Shown here: positions 40,690 through 51,111 of the stretch, in pieces
Layout: each line of letters starts with the position of its first letter
Position numbering within the stretch: the stretch's first letter is position 1
NCBI RefSeq assembly: GCF_000002875.2
Contig: NC_009394.2
Coordinates: forward strand, 248,001-312,000
DNA: 64,000 nt
Direction of reading: 5' to 3'
DNA from: Leishmania infantum JPCM5
Lineage: Eukaryota > Euglenozoa > Kinetoplastea > Trypanosomatida > Trypanosomatidae
Position numbers and translations under genes: made by a program
Notes under the pieces: model-generated
Seen by the model: only the letters and a program-made list of their open reading frames with translations
The model's database searches: none
What the model was told of the DNA's origin: nothing

Positions 40690-42560
40690 CTTCGATCATA
40701 GCGGGTGCTCAAGGACTTGGTGGTGGTGGTGGTGGGGTGCGCTGGCCGGTTTTTCGCGGCGCGCCGTGCCCGGCGCAGATGTTTAGCCGAGAACCTTTTT
40801 GTCGCGGGGGCGGTGGGGCTGCCCGTGCGTCTTGGAAATGGGTGTGGCTGGTGGCGTGCTGGGGTTTGTTTCTTTGATGGCTTTGTTTCTTGCCGGTATA
40901 TGCTTATCCGCGATTTTCTTGTGCGCCAGCTGCTTCTTCCCCGGTCGTCCCCATCTTTATTGCATTTTTCATTGACTTTTCTGTTGGGGGGCCTTTTTTC
41001 CTTTCTGGTGCTGTCTTCCGTCGGTCTGTTTTCTGTTTGTTTCTGCGTTTTCCGCGATCCTCTCCCAACGAATGGGTGCGGCTGCCGTCTCTTCCGTGTG
41101 CGGGCGCGGTGTGCTTCTATTCTGCGCCGTCCCGTCTCCTTTCCTTGTCGGCATCGCTTTATTCCCTGGGCGCATTTTCTACGGCGAAGGGGAACGGCAC
41201 GCGCCCGTCGTGCTTTTTGCAAAACGTCGGCTTCGTTGGCCTCTTGTTATCCTGGTTTTGTCGCGCTTAACAAAACATTTTATTTCTCGCTTTGGCCCGT
41301 TTTGTCGCCGTCGGGTGGCCCCCTCTTGCCTGAATGCTTTCCCTTTGCTGCTTGCGCGCCTTTCTGTCATTTTTTCTGCGGGTGTTTTGTGTCGGCGCGT
41401 TTCTCTGTGTGTGTGTTTTCTCTCCGCGTTCCTGTGGCGGCTGCTTCCGCCATGCTGTCCGGCAGCCTTTTTGTTTTCGGACCTTGTGCTTTGCGCCCGG
41501 TTCGCTCTTATCGGCCCTGGTGTTTTCCCTTCCTTCTTGTCTTTCCTTTGCGCCTTCGGCGGGGGGCGCCGGCCGCCTTTTCGTTTTCCTTCGGCGGGGG
41601 GGGGGTAGGGGGCATCGCTGTGGGGTCTTCGCGCCATTCTTGTATTCACCAGTACCCTTTCCCACCGCCATGTTGCGCTTTCTCTTGCTTGGGTGCCTCT
41701 CGTTTGTTCTTTCAGTCTCTTCATCGCCGCGTGGTCCGCCAAGCCGGTTCTCTGTCTTTTGTGTCCTCTTCGGTGCTGGGCGCTTCCGCGTGTGCGTTGT
41801 GTTGGCGTTTTGTTGCGTGGTCGTCTCGTTGCCCCTTGTGTGTGCGGGTTGGGGGGTTTTCCTTGCCTGGGTGCGTGCTTTTCGGTGCGCCGCCTCTTCC
41901 TTGGTGTGCGTTTGCTTTCCCCAACGCCAGGTTGGTATGCGTGCGCGCGTTGAAAACGCGCCGGGGCGGCGGGGTGCGTCTGCGGGCGTTTTGCCCTTAC
42001 CAATGCCAGGCCGCAAGAGGGGCGGGTGGCAAGACATGAAAACGCCCGGTGCCGCGCGCGGCTGGGCTTGGTTGCTGGGCTGGCGGGGTGCAGGCTGCGC
42101 GTTTGGCGGCTGTGATCGTGTGCCTTTCGGCTTGGGTTGCGGCGGGCGTCGGTGCCCCGGCATCGCCCCCGTCGGCGCAACCCGCCCGGCCCCCACCCCT
42201 TTTAGCCTAACCCCTGCCTCTTCCGAAGGGGCGCTCGAAACGGGGCGGTGGCGGCGGATTTTCGTTTCGACTCGCAGGATGGCGGCGGCAGGGTTTCTGC
42301 TGCGCTTTCTGGCCTGCGGTTGGCTTCGCGCTGGGAATGTTGCGTGGCCCGTTTGCCCGCTGCCAAGGTGGCGCCGAATAAAAAGCCGCCCCGCTTTTCT
42401 GGCGCGGGTCTCTGGCATGCGGTCTGTTTTTTTGGCTTGTCGTGGTTTTGGGCATGTGGGGGTTGTTTCGCCTGGTCGGCTTGGCTGCTGCTTCGTGGTT
42501 CCCCCCTTTCCGTGTCTCGTGTAGGTTGGCGCCCGCTTGGTGGCGGTGGCGTCGTTGCTT
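40690..42560. other. A-depleted, T/G/C-rich tract on the plus strand
   Basis: About 1.9 kb with extreme skew: counting six consecutive 60-base lines (41281-41640) gives 11 A. It follows directly on a T-poor stretch (one T in 40441-40500), so the skew flips near 40.54 kb. Lack of A removes stop codons, which explains the long accidental ORFs on both strands. The skew matches the plus-strand intergenic DNA at 5.9-7.3 kb and is opposite to what is usual in a minus-strand cluster. Confidence 0.7.
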
Positions 42561-43359
42561 CGGTTTCTGTTTGCGGTTCGGTTGCCGGCTAGGTCCGCGT
42601 GCGGTGGGGCGGGCCTTTTCGGGCGGCGGGGGGGGCGGGCGCGGTGGCCGGGGTCGTTAGGGGGTTGGGGGCGGTGGCCACGGGCGCCGTCTCGCCACCG
42701 CCGCCAAGGTCGACGGGGGGGCCGCCGCCGACGCCAACCGCCCCGGTGAAGGGGGTGATGCGCTCGTCGTTCGAGAGCCCCTCAACGACCGCCGCGACCC
42801 TCGCAACACCATCGTGTCGAGCAAGAGGCGCTGTGTACGTGGATTATTCTTCAGGCTCGCCGTGCCATGGTGGGGGGCAAAGGCGTCGACCAGCTGCTCC
42901 CTGTGGCCCTCATCATGCGGACTCACGCCGAGCTTGCTGATCTTGCCGGGAACAGCCTCGCCGCCGCCACGTCCTTCATGGCCGCTTCTACACAAATGGC
43001 GCCGTGTCGGAGACGTGGTACGAGGATTACAGGTCACGGTCGCGAGAGGGACGAGAGGGGGAAGGGGGTCAGATTTGAAAGTGGAGGCTCGAGCGCGAGA
43101 GCGGGAGGTTCATTGCGTGTCCGAGAAAGAGGATCGTGCAGCGATGTCGCCGAGAAAAAAAAAATATATATTTTCCTCTCTTCCGCTTTTAATGTGCGGG
43201 CGTCTGCCGCCATGCGTGAGCCAAATTCCATCGCACCTTGCTCTTCAACACTGGGGTTGGCTTGTGTGTCGAGGTGTAGCGAGGTGCTTTCCGTTCGATA
43301 CGCACACAAGTGATGGCGTTGTGCTGCTCCAGTGAACAGCAACGAGGGCAACCCCAACC

Positions 43360-44883
43360 TCAGCGTCGCTCTGCCTGGTCGATCAGCCCCACAGCCGCCG
43401 CGACAAGCTCCTCCATGCGGTTCTGGAACTCGTGCACGACGGCCTCGTCAAGCTTCCCGCCCGCCGCGGAGGCCTGCAGGGCCGCGTAGGTCTGCCGCAG
43501 CTGAGGCACGCTGTCGGCCGCCCGCAGCTGGGCCACCTGCCGATACCGCTGGAAGAGCGCGGACGGCCGTGCGTCGCACTTGTGCGTCTTGCAGAGGTCA
43601 GGCAAGCGCGTCGCGTCCATGCCTGGAAAAAACTGAAGCCCCGTGATACGCTGCAGTCGCTCGATCGGCACCTGGTACGCGGTGAGGGGCAGCTCCTCTA
43701 TGATTGGCCCGTTGGGCATCATGAACGCCGCCACCGAGTGTGACCGGCCGCCGTTCTCCTCCGCCAGAAACACCTTGAACAGATGGCTCGGCACAGCGAC
43801 GGGGGTGCCACGCGCGGGGTGACCGGTGAGCTCGTACGTCATCATCAGCTTCACTGGAGCTGCGCTCTTCCACGGCGCCGCGTTCGCGTCCGCTGAGGAC
43901 AGCGGCACATGGACTTCGGTGCCGTCCGGACGGTGCTCCACACGCATGAGTCGGGGGACGAACGCGGGGCCGGTCACGACGTACAGCTTGCCACTGCTAC
44001 CCGCGTCTTCCGCCTTGGCGGTATTCCCTGCTGGTGGGCTGTCGCCGCGTTGCCGGACACGGCCAGGCTGCTGCTGCTGCAGCCCGACGCTTACCTCCTT
44101 GCTCAGCTTGCGCGTCAGGCCCTCCAGCCGCAGCCAATCCACCGCGTTCAGCGTCATGTCCTGCGGCACGATGTTCGCGTTCATGTTGAAGGTCGCATCC
44201 ATCTCCGCCTGCGAGGCCTTGTGCAACTGCGCGGCGGCGAGGTGGCCGCGACTCATGCCGCGTGACGTGTAGCTGTTGGGTCCGACGCGGAAGGCCGCGG
44301 GGACGGTGTCGTCGGCGTAGAAGTTGCTGCGGTTGCGCGAGACGTCGCCACCACCGCGGCTGCCGTCGCTCCCCTCGTCGTCTGCAGCCTGCGCGGCGTC
44401 GTCGTCTCTGTTAGCGGCGGCGGCTGCCGGGGAGGAGGGTCGGCGCCCGGAGTGCAGCTTGCGGTAGTCAACCACCTCCATCACCCAGTTTGGGATGCGG
44501 CGCTCGTAGTTGAGGCTGGCGAGGTAGCCGCCGTAGCAGCGCACCTCGGCAGTGGACGGCAGCCCGTGCGCCGCTGCCTCGTTGCACTGCTGCAAGAAGT
44601 CGGCGGTGAGCGTGGAGGCCTGGGCGGGTGGCGTGTGAGGCGGCAGCACGACAGGAAACGCCAGCGCGGCATCACCTCTCACAGATCCCTGGCTGCTGCT
44701 GTCGCTGCCTGCGCTTACGATTGACGGTGTAGCGTTGGCAGTCGTGACGAGAGAGCGGCCAGGCTGCACCACAAGCTGTGTGCGCTTGCTTGCCTGCGTG
44801 CTGTAGGCCCAGTAGGCGGTGACGCCGAAGAGAGCAAGAGAGGCGGCGCCGAGAAGCCGGGCGATCGCCGCACTGGCACTCAT
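43360..44883 (-). CDS. ENDOG: Endonuclease G, mitochondrial DNA/RNA non-specific nuclease
   Basis: A 507-residue member of the beta-beta-alpha metal (His-Me) nuclease family, which cuts DNA and RNA. Trypanosomatid EndoG is a mitochondrial enzyme released during apoptosis-like death. The start is the ATG of MSASAAIARLL; the open frame upstream begins only at a TTG. A hydrophobic stretch near residues 5-26 (IARLLGAASLALFGVTAYW) acts as import signal or anchor. The active site is TSRGMSRGHLAAA with catalytic His214, where most EndoG proteins have DRGH but the Leishmania enzymes have SRGH. The downstream FNMNANIVPQ holds the metal-binding Asn. Compared with human EndoG (about 300 residues) it has insertions, notably an Asp/Ala/Gly/Arg-rich stretch before the active site and another after it. 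Confidence 0.95.
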   Translation of the reverse strand: MSASAAIARLLGAASLALFGVTAYWAYSTQASKRTQLVVQPGRSLVTTANATPSIVSAGSDSSSQGSVRGDAALAFPVVLPPHTPPAQASTLTADFLQQCNEAAAHGLPSTAEVRCYGGYLASLNYERRIPNWVMEVVDYRKLHSGRRPSSPAAAAANRDDDAAQAADDEGSDGSRGGGDVSRNRSNFYADDTVPAAFRVGPNSYTSRGMSRGHLAAAQLHKASQAEMDATFNMNANIVPQDMTLNAVDWLRLEGLTRKLSKEVSVGLQQQQPGRVRQRGDSPPAGNTAKAEDAGSSGKLYVVTGPAFVPRLMRVEHRPDGTEVHVPLSSADANAAPWKSAAPVKLMMTYELTGHPARGTPVAVPSHLFKVFLAEENGGRSHSVAAFMMPNGPIIEELPLTAYQVPIERLQRITGLQFFPGMDATRLPDLCKTHKCDARPSALFQRYRQVAQLRAADSVPQLRQTYAALQASAAGGKLDEAVVHEFQNRMEELVAAAVGLIDQAERR

Positions 44884-45859
44884 GCGCTCCCGATGAATCG
44901 TTTCGCGCAACGGACAGGGAGCGACACTGCGAGAGACTCTCTTACAGATCCGACTTGCTTGACGATAAGGGTGCTGTTGACACGGTGTGCGTGCGGTCGC
45001 CGCCGCACCCTGTTGGAACGTGCAAGAGAGAAGCAGGCGCCGAGGGCGAAGACCAGAAAGACAACGAAGAGTAACTTCGTAACAGCATCAGAGAGAGAGA
45101 AACAACGGTGGCGTGCGTGCGTGTGCACACCGCTCTGTGTGTGTGTGTGCTTGTGCCAGCTGAGGCTTCTTTCCGCCAGTTATGTCTACGGCGACGCCTG
45201 CGGGCAGAGACGGATCACTGACACAGCCACCGACATAGACGCACAGCCATTTCGAAGAGTCAGGGGGATGCCGTAGGTATTCTGGAGGGGGCTGCGACAT
45301 GCATATGCACCTACACACAGAGCCTCCTGATGGTCAAGACACACACACACACACAACATGGCAAAACAAGGCAGCAGCGGTGCAGTGCCGCTCTTCATCC
45401 GTCTTTGGCTCGGTTCTTGCACTGTCGTGCCTCGACGCCCCGTCTAGGGTCAAACACGTTTTTGTTTCGTTGTTTCTTTAAGCTCTCCAGTGCGCAAAAC
45501 ACGCGATCAGCACACCCCGACAACTACGCAGAGCGGCGATGATGGTGTTGCTGATGACCATGATGGTGAGAACAACCCAGCTCATATAAAAGGGGTCCGA
45601 TGAGAAGAGAACACCCACCACGAAGAAGAGCGGCGGGGCAGCGTCAACCCTCCCCCCTCCCCCCGCCACCACTAACACAGACGAAAAGAAGACGAGCTGC
45701 AAGCTGACGAGATACATGCACACAAACAGAGCGAGCGAGCGAGCGAGGCAGGGATGGAGGCACACAAACATACGCACAGACGTGCAGCCCATACGGAGGG
45801 GACTTCTGATTTCCCTGCTTGTTTCTCGTCGTACGACATTCTCCCCTTGAAAAAGCACG

Positions 45860-45863
<4 letters not shown>

Positions 45864-45891
<28 letters not shown>
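45864..45891. repeat. (AC)n microsatellite
   Basis: A perfect AC run of about 14 units. Confidence 0.9.
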
Positions 45892-46541
45892 GTACAGGAA
45901 AGCAGCAACAACACAGGATAACAATGACGGGTTTGGCGGGATTTGGGGTGGGGGTGGGGGTGTGTGAAGGGAAGACACCAACGGAGGAGGAGATGTAGCA
46001 AAGAAAGCAAAACACGAAAATACTGAAGGCAACGATGCCCGTACTTGAGGGAGAGGGATGCATGTGTGCATGTGCTTGCGTCTGTGTCTACGCAGATGTA
46101 GGCTTCGACCGACGTAGAAAGGCCTCGTGCCTCCACACTGTGATTTTCACACACACACACACACACGTACCCCCCTCCCCCCAACACACACATATATGTA
46201 TACACATACACGCACACTTCTTGTGCCATACATGTCACTGGTTCATCACACGCCTCGCCCTCTCCATCGAAGCAGCATATACCCTTTTTATAGCAGCAGT
46301 AGCTTCGCGTGCTGCACACAACCGCGTCTACGAGGGCGACGAGAAAGATGCATACACAGAAGTTGAGTGAGAGAGCGAGAGAGAGAGAGAGACCAAAGGA
46401 TTGGCGACAGCTAAAACGCGCCCGCACGCGTGCAGATGAGGTCGCTCTCAATGACGAAGATACTCTAAGAAACCATCGCAGAAAGACACACAGAGCGAAG
46501 AACGAAAAGAGAGACATCAAGCAGGAGATGCACGTATCCGC

Positions 46542-46568
46542 CACACACACACACACACACACACACAC
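46542..46568. repeat. (AC)n microsatellite
   Basis: A perfect AC run of about 13 units near the 3' end of the surface-protein gene. Confidence 0.9.
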
Positions 46569-46684
46569 GCGAAGTCGCACCTTTATCAGTGAATGGTATC
46601 GTGCTCATCGCGAGTTCCTTCTACGGAGCCATTCTCTCCAGGGAGGGGGCGAGGGGCGAGGCTTCTTTTTTTTTTTGTTCTTGC

Positions 46685-48955
46685 TTACCCGTTCAGTGGG
46701 TTACGGCTTCCCTCCTCACTGCCCATATCTAGCGTGCTGGCAAACTTCGGCTCCACGGTTAAAGCCGGCGCCACGACGGTGGCGAGGCGCCGCCGCTTCG
46801 AGGTCGCGATGACTATGGCCACCACCAGAATCGCCGCCACCACGGCAGACACCACGGCGATGCTAACGATGCACCCGGTGCCGCACTTGCGAGTGCGCGT
46901 TGTCGTCGCATTTTGCAAGTAATCCGTGACGTTTGTCCAGTCGGTGCCATCGAGGCAGCGCGAGATGCTGAAGTTGTAGTGCAGGCTTTCCGGGATGAAG
47001 ACGGTGATGTTATAGTTGCTGTAAGGCATCCCCGGCATCACCAGCTCGGTGAGGTTGTCGATGCCGACGCGCGGAACGCAGCCGGGGACCATGTCATCGT
47101 GTGAGTCACTCGAGCTGCTGCCAGAGCCGGTGTAGGAGGGGCTGTTCTCCGCGCACTTCGCCAGTTGTTCCTGAATCGCCGTGTAGATGATCCACCGCAC
47201 CAGCTGCTGCTGCGCTGCAGTGAGGATGTGGAAGGGGAACGCGTTGCCGGCGAAAATACAATCATACACGAAGTCCGGCGTGTAGGCGTTGCGCACGGCC
47301 GCAAGCATCGTCGTGTTGAAGTGAACGTTCGCGAGCGACGCAGGGGTCGTCGTGTTCTCGAAGAAGCCGGACTCGTTCAGGATCTCGCCGAAGGGGTACG
47401 GCATCAGCAGCTTCAGCAGCGTCAAGTTCGGATGCGCGTTTACTGTGAAGTTCTGTGCTTTCGACGTGTAGATGTACGGGTACTGCAGGGCGGCGCGGGC
47501 ATCAGCGGCCACGGCGCGCTCGATCATTTGCATCTTGGTGAGGTTGCACATGGGCAGCACATTTGGGTCACCAAAGAGGATGTGGTTCGTGCGGTTGTAG
47601 TACGCCTGCAACCCGTGCAGCGAGCTCATGAACGGTGTGCCGATGACCGCCGCTCTTGACACCGTTGAAAAGAAGCGATTCGACACATCCACGGAAAAGA
47701 TGGTGTCCCACGTGCTGTCGTCCACTTTCGGAGTGGAGTGGTTGATCGCCACGTACGGGAAAGGAATGTTCGAGTTGCTCACGAGCTCGTAGTTCATGCC
47801 ATCCAGTATCAGTGGCATGATCGAGGAGTTGTCCAGGAAGTACACCGGGAAAGGGGTGCGGGTGATAGTGTCGCTGACGGTGGTGTTGCTCACTATGATG
47901 GCACGAACAACACTCGCACCGCCGGTTGTCATGTACACCATGTCAGTACTCAAGGGGTAGATGCGGGCGATGCCGCAGAAAGTTGGGCTCGTATCGGAGT
48001 CGACATTGTTCAGCGCTGGGTTGCACGACTTGACCTCCTTACCAGAGACGAGGGCGTACGAGATCGTCGCGTCAGAGGTGGTGACGGTGTACACTGCGCT
48101 CGTCGAGGCCGCCATCAAAACCGAGGTTCCTCTGTTCGCGGTGTCCCTGCTGCTTGTGAACTTGGTGTCGACAAATGTGACACCGACCGACTTTGCAATG
48201 AAGGCACCGGAGAGGTTAAACCAGTACAGATCCGAGGTCGGCGTGATGAAGATGCCACTCGACGACACCGCGAAGCCCCTGAAGTCCGAGGAGATCGGGA
48301 TGAGTTGATGGAACTCGGTACTCCCGGTGAGGGTGATCTGCGTGCAGGCTGACCCCACCACGGCGCCACCGGCGCCTATGCCGCACTGGTAGATGCCATT
48401 CTGAGTGCTGAGAAGATAGACGTTGTTGTCGTGCACGGTCACGTCGACGAAGCTGATGCCGTGCTTCACCTGCGTCAGGTACACAACACTGTTCGACACC
48501 CAGTACAGCATGCCGTCGTTCTGCACGTAGTAGACGGTAGAGGTGACCAAACCGTTGCTAGAGTTGGGCCGCAGCGTCACGCAGCCGAACACGCCGGTCA
48601 GCCGGACCTTGTCGATTGGCCCGCTGTTCAAGTTCATCGAACCCTGGCCGTACCAGAAGCCCAGATAGGTGCTGTAGCGGTTGAAGCTGAAGAAGTACGA
48701 TGCACCGCCGATGAGGAGCGTCGTGTCCTCCACGTCTGCGGTGTCGAAGTCGGCACAGATCGCGAAGGGGTTCAGAATGCGGCTTGCACCTGCCTTGCCC
48801 TGCAGGTTCTGCCCTACCAGTAGGGCCCCGGCCACCGTGATGCCCGCATGATCGTACGCACGTGCCGTGGTGGTAGCAACGGCGGCGGCGGCGGCAAGTG
48901 CAATCAGCAGCGCTGCTGCTGCCGCCGAAGACACTCGACGAATGCAGCGCCCCAT
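46685..48955 (-). CDS. Type I surface-type membrane protein, unknown family
   Basis: A 756-residue protein with a clear signal peptide (Ala-rich hydrophobic core, about residues 9-33, ending ATTTARA) and one C-terminal membrane segment (IVSIAVVSAVVAAILVVAIV, about residues 697-718). It is followed by a short basic-then-acidic cytoplasmic tail starting SKRRR. The ectodomain is rich in Asn-x-Ser/Thr sites and short hydrophobic beta-like strands (for example GTSVLMAASTSAVYTV), compatible with a beta-propeller in its first half; this is inference. The C-terminal half has several cysteines. It is the neighbour of a second protein of the same layout (51112-52893), and the two may be distant relatives, but I could not establish an alignment. 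The role is unknown, presumably at the parasite surface or flagellar pocket. Confidence 0.85.
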   Translation of the reverse strand: MGRCIRRVSSAAAAALLIALAAAAAVATTTARAYDHAGITVAGALLVGQNLQGKAGASRILNPFAICADFDTADVEDTTLLIGGASYFFSFNRYSTYLGFWYGQGSMNLNSGPIDKVRLTGVFGCVTLRPNSSNGLVTSTVYYVQNDGMLYWVSNSVVYLTQVKHGISFVDVTVHDNNVYLLSTQNGIYQCGIGAGGAVVGSACTQITLTGSTEFHQLIPISSDFRGFAVSSSGIFITPTSDLYWFNLSGAFIAKSVGVTFVDTKFTSSRDTANRGTSVLMAASTSAVYTVTTSDATISYALVSGKEVKSCNPALNNVDSDTSPTFCGIARIYPLSTDMVYMTTGGASVVRAIIVSNTTVSDTITRTPFPVYFLDNSSIMPLILDGMNYELVSNSNIPFPYVAINHSTPKVDDSTWDTIFSVDVSNRFFSTVSRAAVIGTPFMSSLHGLQAYYNRTNHILFGDPNVLPMCNLTKMQMIERAVAADARAALQYPYIYTSKAQNFTVNAHPNLTLLKLLMPYPFGEILNESGFFENTTTPASLANVHFNTTMLAAVRNAYTPDFVYDCIFAGNAFPFHILTAAQQQLVRWIIYTAIQEQLAKCAENSPSYTGSGSSSSDSHDDMVPGCVPRVGIDNLTELVMPGMPYSNYNITVFIPESLHYNFSISRCLDGTDWTNVTDYLQNATTTRTRKCGTGCIVSIAVVSAVVAAILVVAIVIATSKRRRLATVVAPALTVEPKFASTLDMGSEEGSRNPLNG

Positions 48956-51111
48956 CTTGATCTATCGCTTCTGCGTGCAACGTCTTCTATCGGGTCGGCT
49001 CAGAGAGAGAAAGGGACGCAAATAAACGAAAAACCAGAAAAGAAGTCTAACTTCTCAACGACACGGGCAGACGCGCACGCACACGCACACGTACACAGAC
49101 ACTCGTAGAAGCTGCTGTGCGTGAGGGTTCGTGTACGAGGAACGGCACAGAGGCGGAGAGAAGGGCTGTGAGTGTAGGGATGAGAAGACAGTGGAGTCGG
49201 CGGATGTCGTAGACGGAGGCGAGCAAAAAGCCACAGGAACACCCTCGCGGAGAGAGTGAGTCACCGGCACACACAAGAAAAAAAAGACGAGGGTGTATAA
49301 CACGACAATGAAGGCGATGGGAGAGGCGGTGGGGCTGCTGGGCAGATGGGACGTTCCCTTTTCTTTTTGGTTTTGTCTGCTGCTTTCGGTCACAAGCACA
49401 CATACATACCTACACCCACACAGGCACACACAAGAGGCACGACTGCTGCCTGTGGAGCCTGTGCTGCGCTGATGAGGAATGAGGAGGGGAGGAGGGAGGG
49501 TCAACGTGGTGCGACGAGGGCGGTAACACGTACGAAAAAGGGTGCAGTTGATGGTACAGTATACTTCGTAGTTCTACGGCGGATGGGACCCTCGCGTTTA
49601 CGTTGTTGTACACCCTCGTGTGAGGTTGCAGGTTGTGTCGTGCAGGTGGGTTTCTGATAAGAGGGAGGGACAGATGTGCGTGGGTAGGTGTCATTGGTTG
49701 TGCGAAAGTGTGCAAGAGAGGCGAGGGCGATGAGTAGACGGCGCGCATTTTTTCGAGAGAGAGGGAAGGTGAAAAGGGTGCAGGAAGTCACGGCAAGAAC
49801 ACGTGCGTGCTCCCGTTGGTCTCCCCAGAACGGCCATCCGGTGCGAAAGACGATATCGCTCTACTGCTTTGCTCTCTCCCTCATCGCGCGCTGCGACCTC
49901 ACGACGAGAGCGATGGAGAAGATCATATCAAGTGTGCAGCAAGGACCCCCCCCCGATCCTCAGCGTCACCCTCGAGAGCACACACACACACACACTCACA
50001 CAAATCCTTGTACGTTTTCGAGTACACATCGAGAGTTGCCGGCTACCTACCTTGATGGACCGCGTCACTTCCATCTTGTGGTTGGCAGGGGCTTGACACT
50101 ACGGGGAGGGGGGACACTGTTGGATTGCATCTCATTTTTTTGTGAATTTTTTTTTGTGCTTTCCCGATATTGGCCTCGGCACAGACACACACGCACACAG
50201 ACAAGAGACGCAGAGGAAGAGAGACGCAGAAGGGGAGGAGGGGGGGGGTGCAGGGGAGGGGGCACACAACGGACGTGAGCGGAAGAAGGGACGAACACAT
50301 GCTGAATAAACAAGAATCAATGGACAAAGGCCCCCCCCCTCCCCTCCAAAAAAAAAGAAAAAAATGCACACCCAAAGACATGAAAAAGAGCGGCGAGGCG
50401 GGGAGAGGGACGGGGCACGCACCACGGGGAGATGAAGCGCACAGCTGCACGCGCACGAAGACATCACAGGAAGAAAATCCGCGCTTCTTCTGCAGATGTT
50501 GATTCTGAACCTCTTTCCTTACCGCCGCCCCTCCCGGTGCTGCATGAGTGCCACTACATAAAAGCCCATTCAGTGTGTGTATATTTGTGAGAGAAACATA
50601 TGATGGTCCAAAGAGAAGAATGAAGGGAAGGGGTACGGCAACGGCGCATCCCCGCCGCCGCCGCCCCCTGCATAACCGAACACAACGCACTGACAACAAC
50701 AGCAGCAAGCATGTCATGCTCGCCTCTATTCTTTCACTAAATCAGTGCACCGCACACGCACACAGGCATGCGAATCTTTCAAACATCTCTCCCTCCTTTT
50801 CCCTTGTCGCCTGCCTGCGTTCGCGTCTCTACGTGATTCTAACAAAAAAAAAAAGAAAGCGAGAGAGAGAGAGAGACAACGTCCTGTCTGCCCCTCTACA
50901 ACATGATATATATATATATATAACATGTTCTGAGTGAGCGGTGCGGCCCTGTGCGTATGGTGATCCGTGTGGGGAGGAGGAAAAGGAGGGCAAGTGGTGG
51001 GGAGAGTCGGGTCTCTCCTTCGCGCCCCGCCTTTTTTTACATTGAAACACGCACACGCACGCACGCACGCAGAGTCCAACGAAAACAGCGAAGGGCAGGC
51101 GTGATCTCTAG
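48956..51111. other. Intergenic region
   Basis: About 2.2 kb with AC runs (near 49979-49996), an A-rich/G-rich mix at 50330-50365 and an (AT)n run at 50905-50922. Purine tracts on the plus strand mark a trans-splicing region. The ORFs here are short and compositional. No gene seen. Confidence 0.65.
50905..50922. repeat. (AT)n microsatellite
   Basis: A perfect AT run about 190 bases past the stop of the NHL-like gene, in its 3' UTR. Confidence 0.85.

Larger units (their letters stand above)
36843..43359. other. 6.5 kb gene desert of atypical composition inside the minus-strand cluster
   Basis: Between two minus-strand genes there is no recognisable gene, although other intergenic gaps in this cluster are 0.3-2.2 kb. 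Up to about 37.6 kb the sequence looks like ordinary leader DNA. From 37.6 to about 43 kb it lacks the (CA)n/(TG)n runs common elsewhere, has many G and C runs of 6-10 bases, and shows strong strand asymmetry: 37681-37740 has no T at all, while 41281-41640 has only 11 A in 360 bases on the plus strand. Near 42740-43040 the minus strand has scraps of protein-like sequence in several frames (for example REQLVDAFAPHHGTASL), possibly a gene relic. No tandem repeat, tRNA or rRNA was found. Confidence 0.7.
44884..46684. other. Intergenic region with several AC repeats
   Basis: This holds (AC)n runs at 45864-45891, 46148-46166 and 46542-46568 and GAGA tracts near 46374-46391. The long minus-strand ORFs across it are made of repeat and pyrimidine-rich sequence and have no protein features. 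No gene supported. Confidence 0.65.

Noticed and set aside
40705..42524. Long open frames on both strands in the gene desert (up to 444 codons)
   Set aside because: They result from near absence of A on one strand, which removes stop codons. The translations are biased strings of Arg, Pro, Phe, Cys or Lys with no motif, and they overlap on both strands.
42740..43040. Gene relic next to EndoG
   Set aside because: Protein-like scraps exist in several frames on both strands, but in such GC-rich DNA this is not enough; kept only as a remark.
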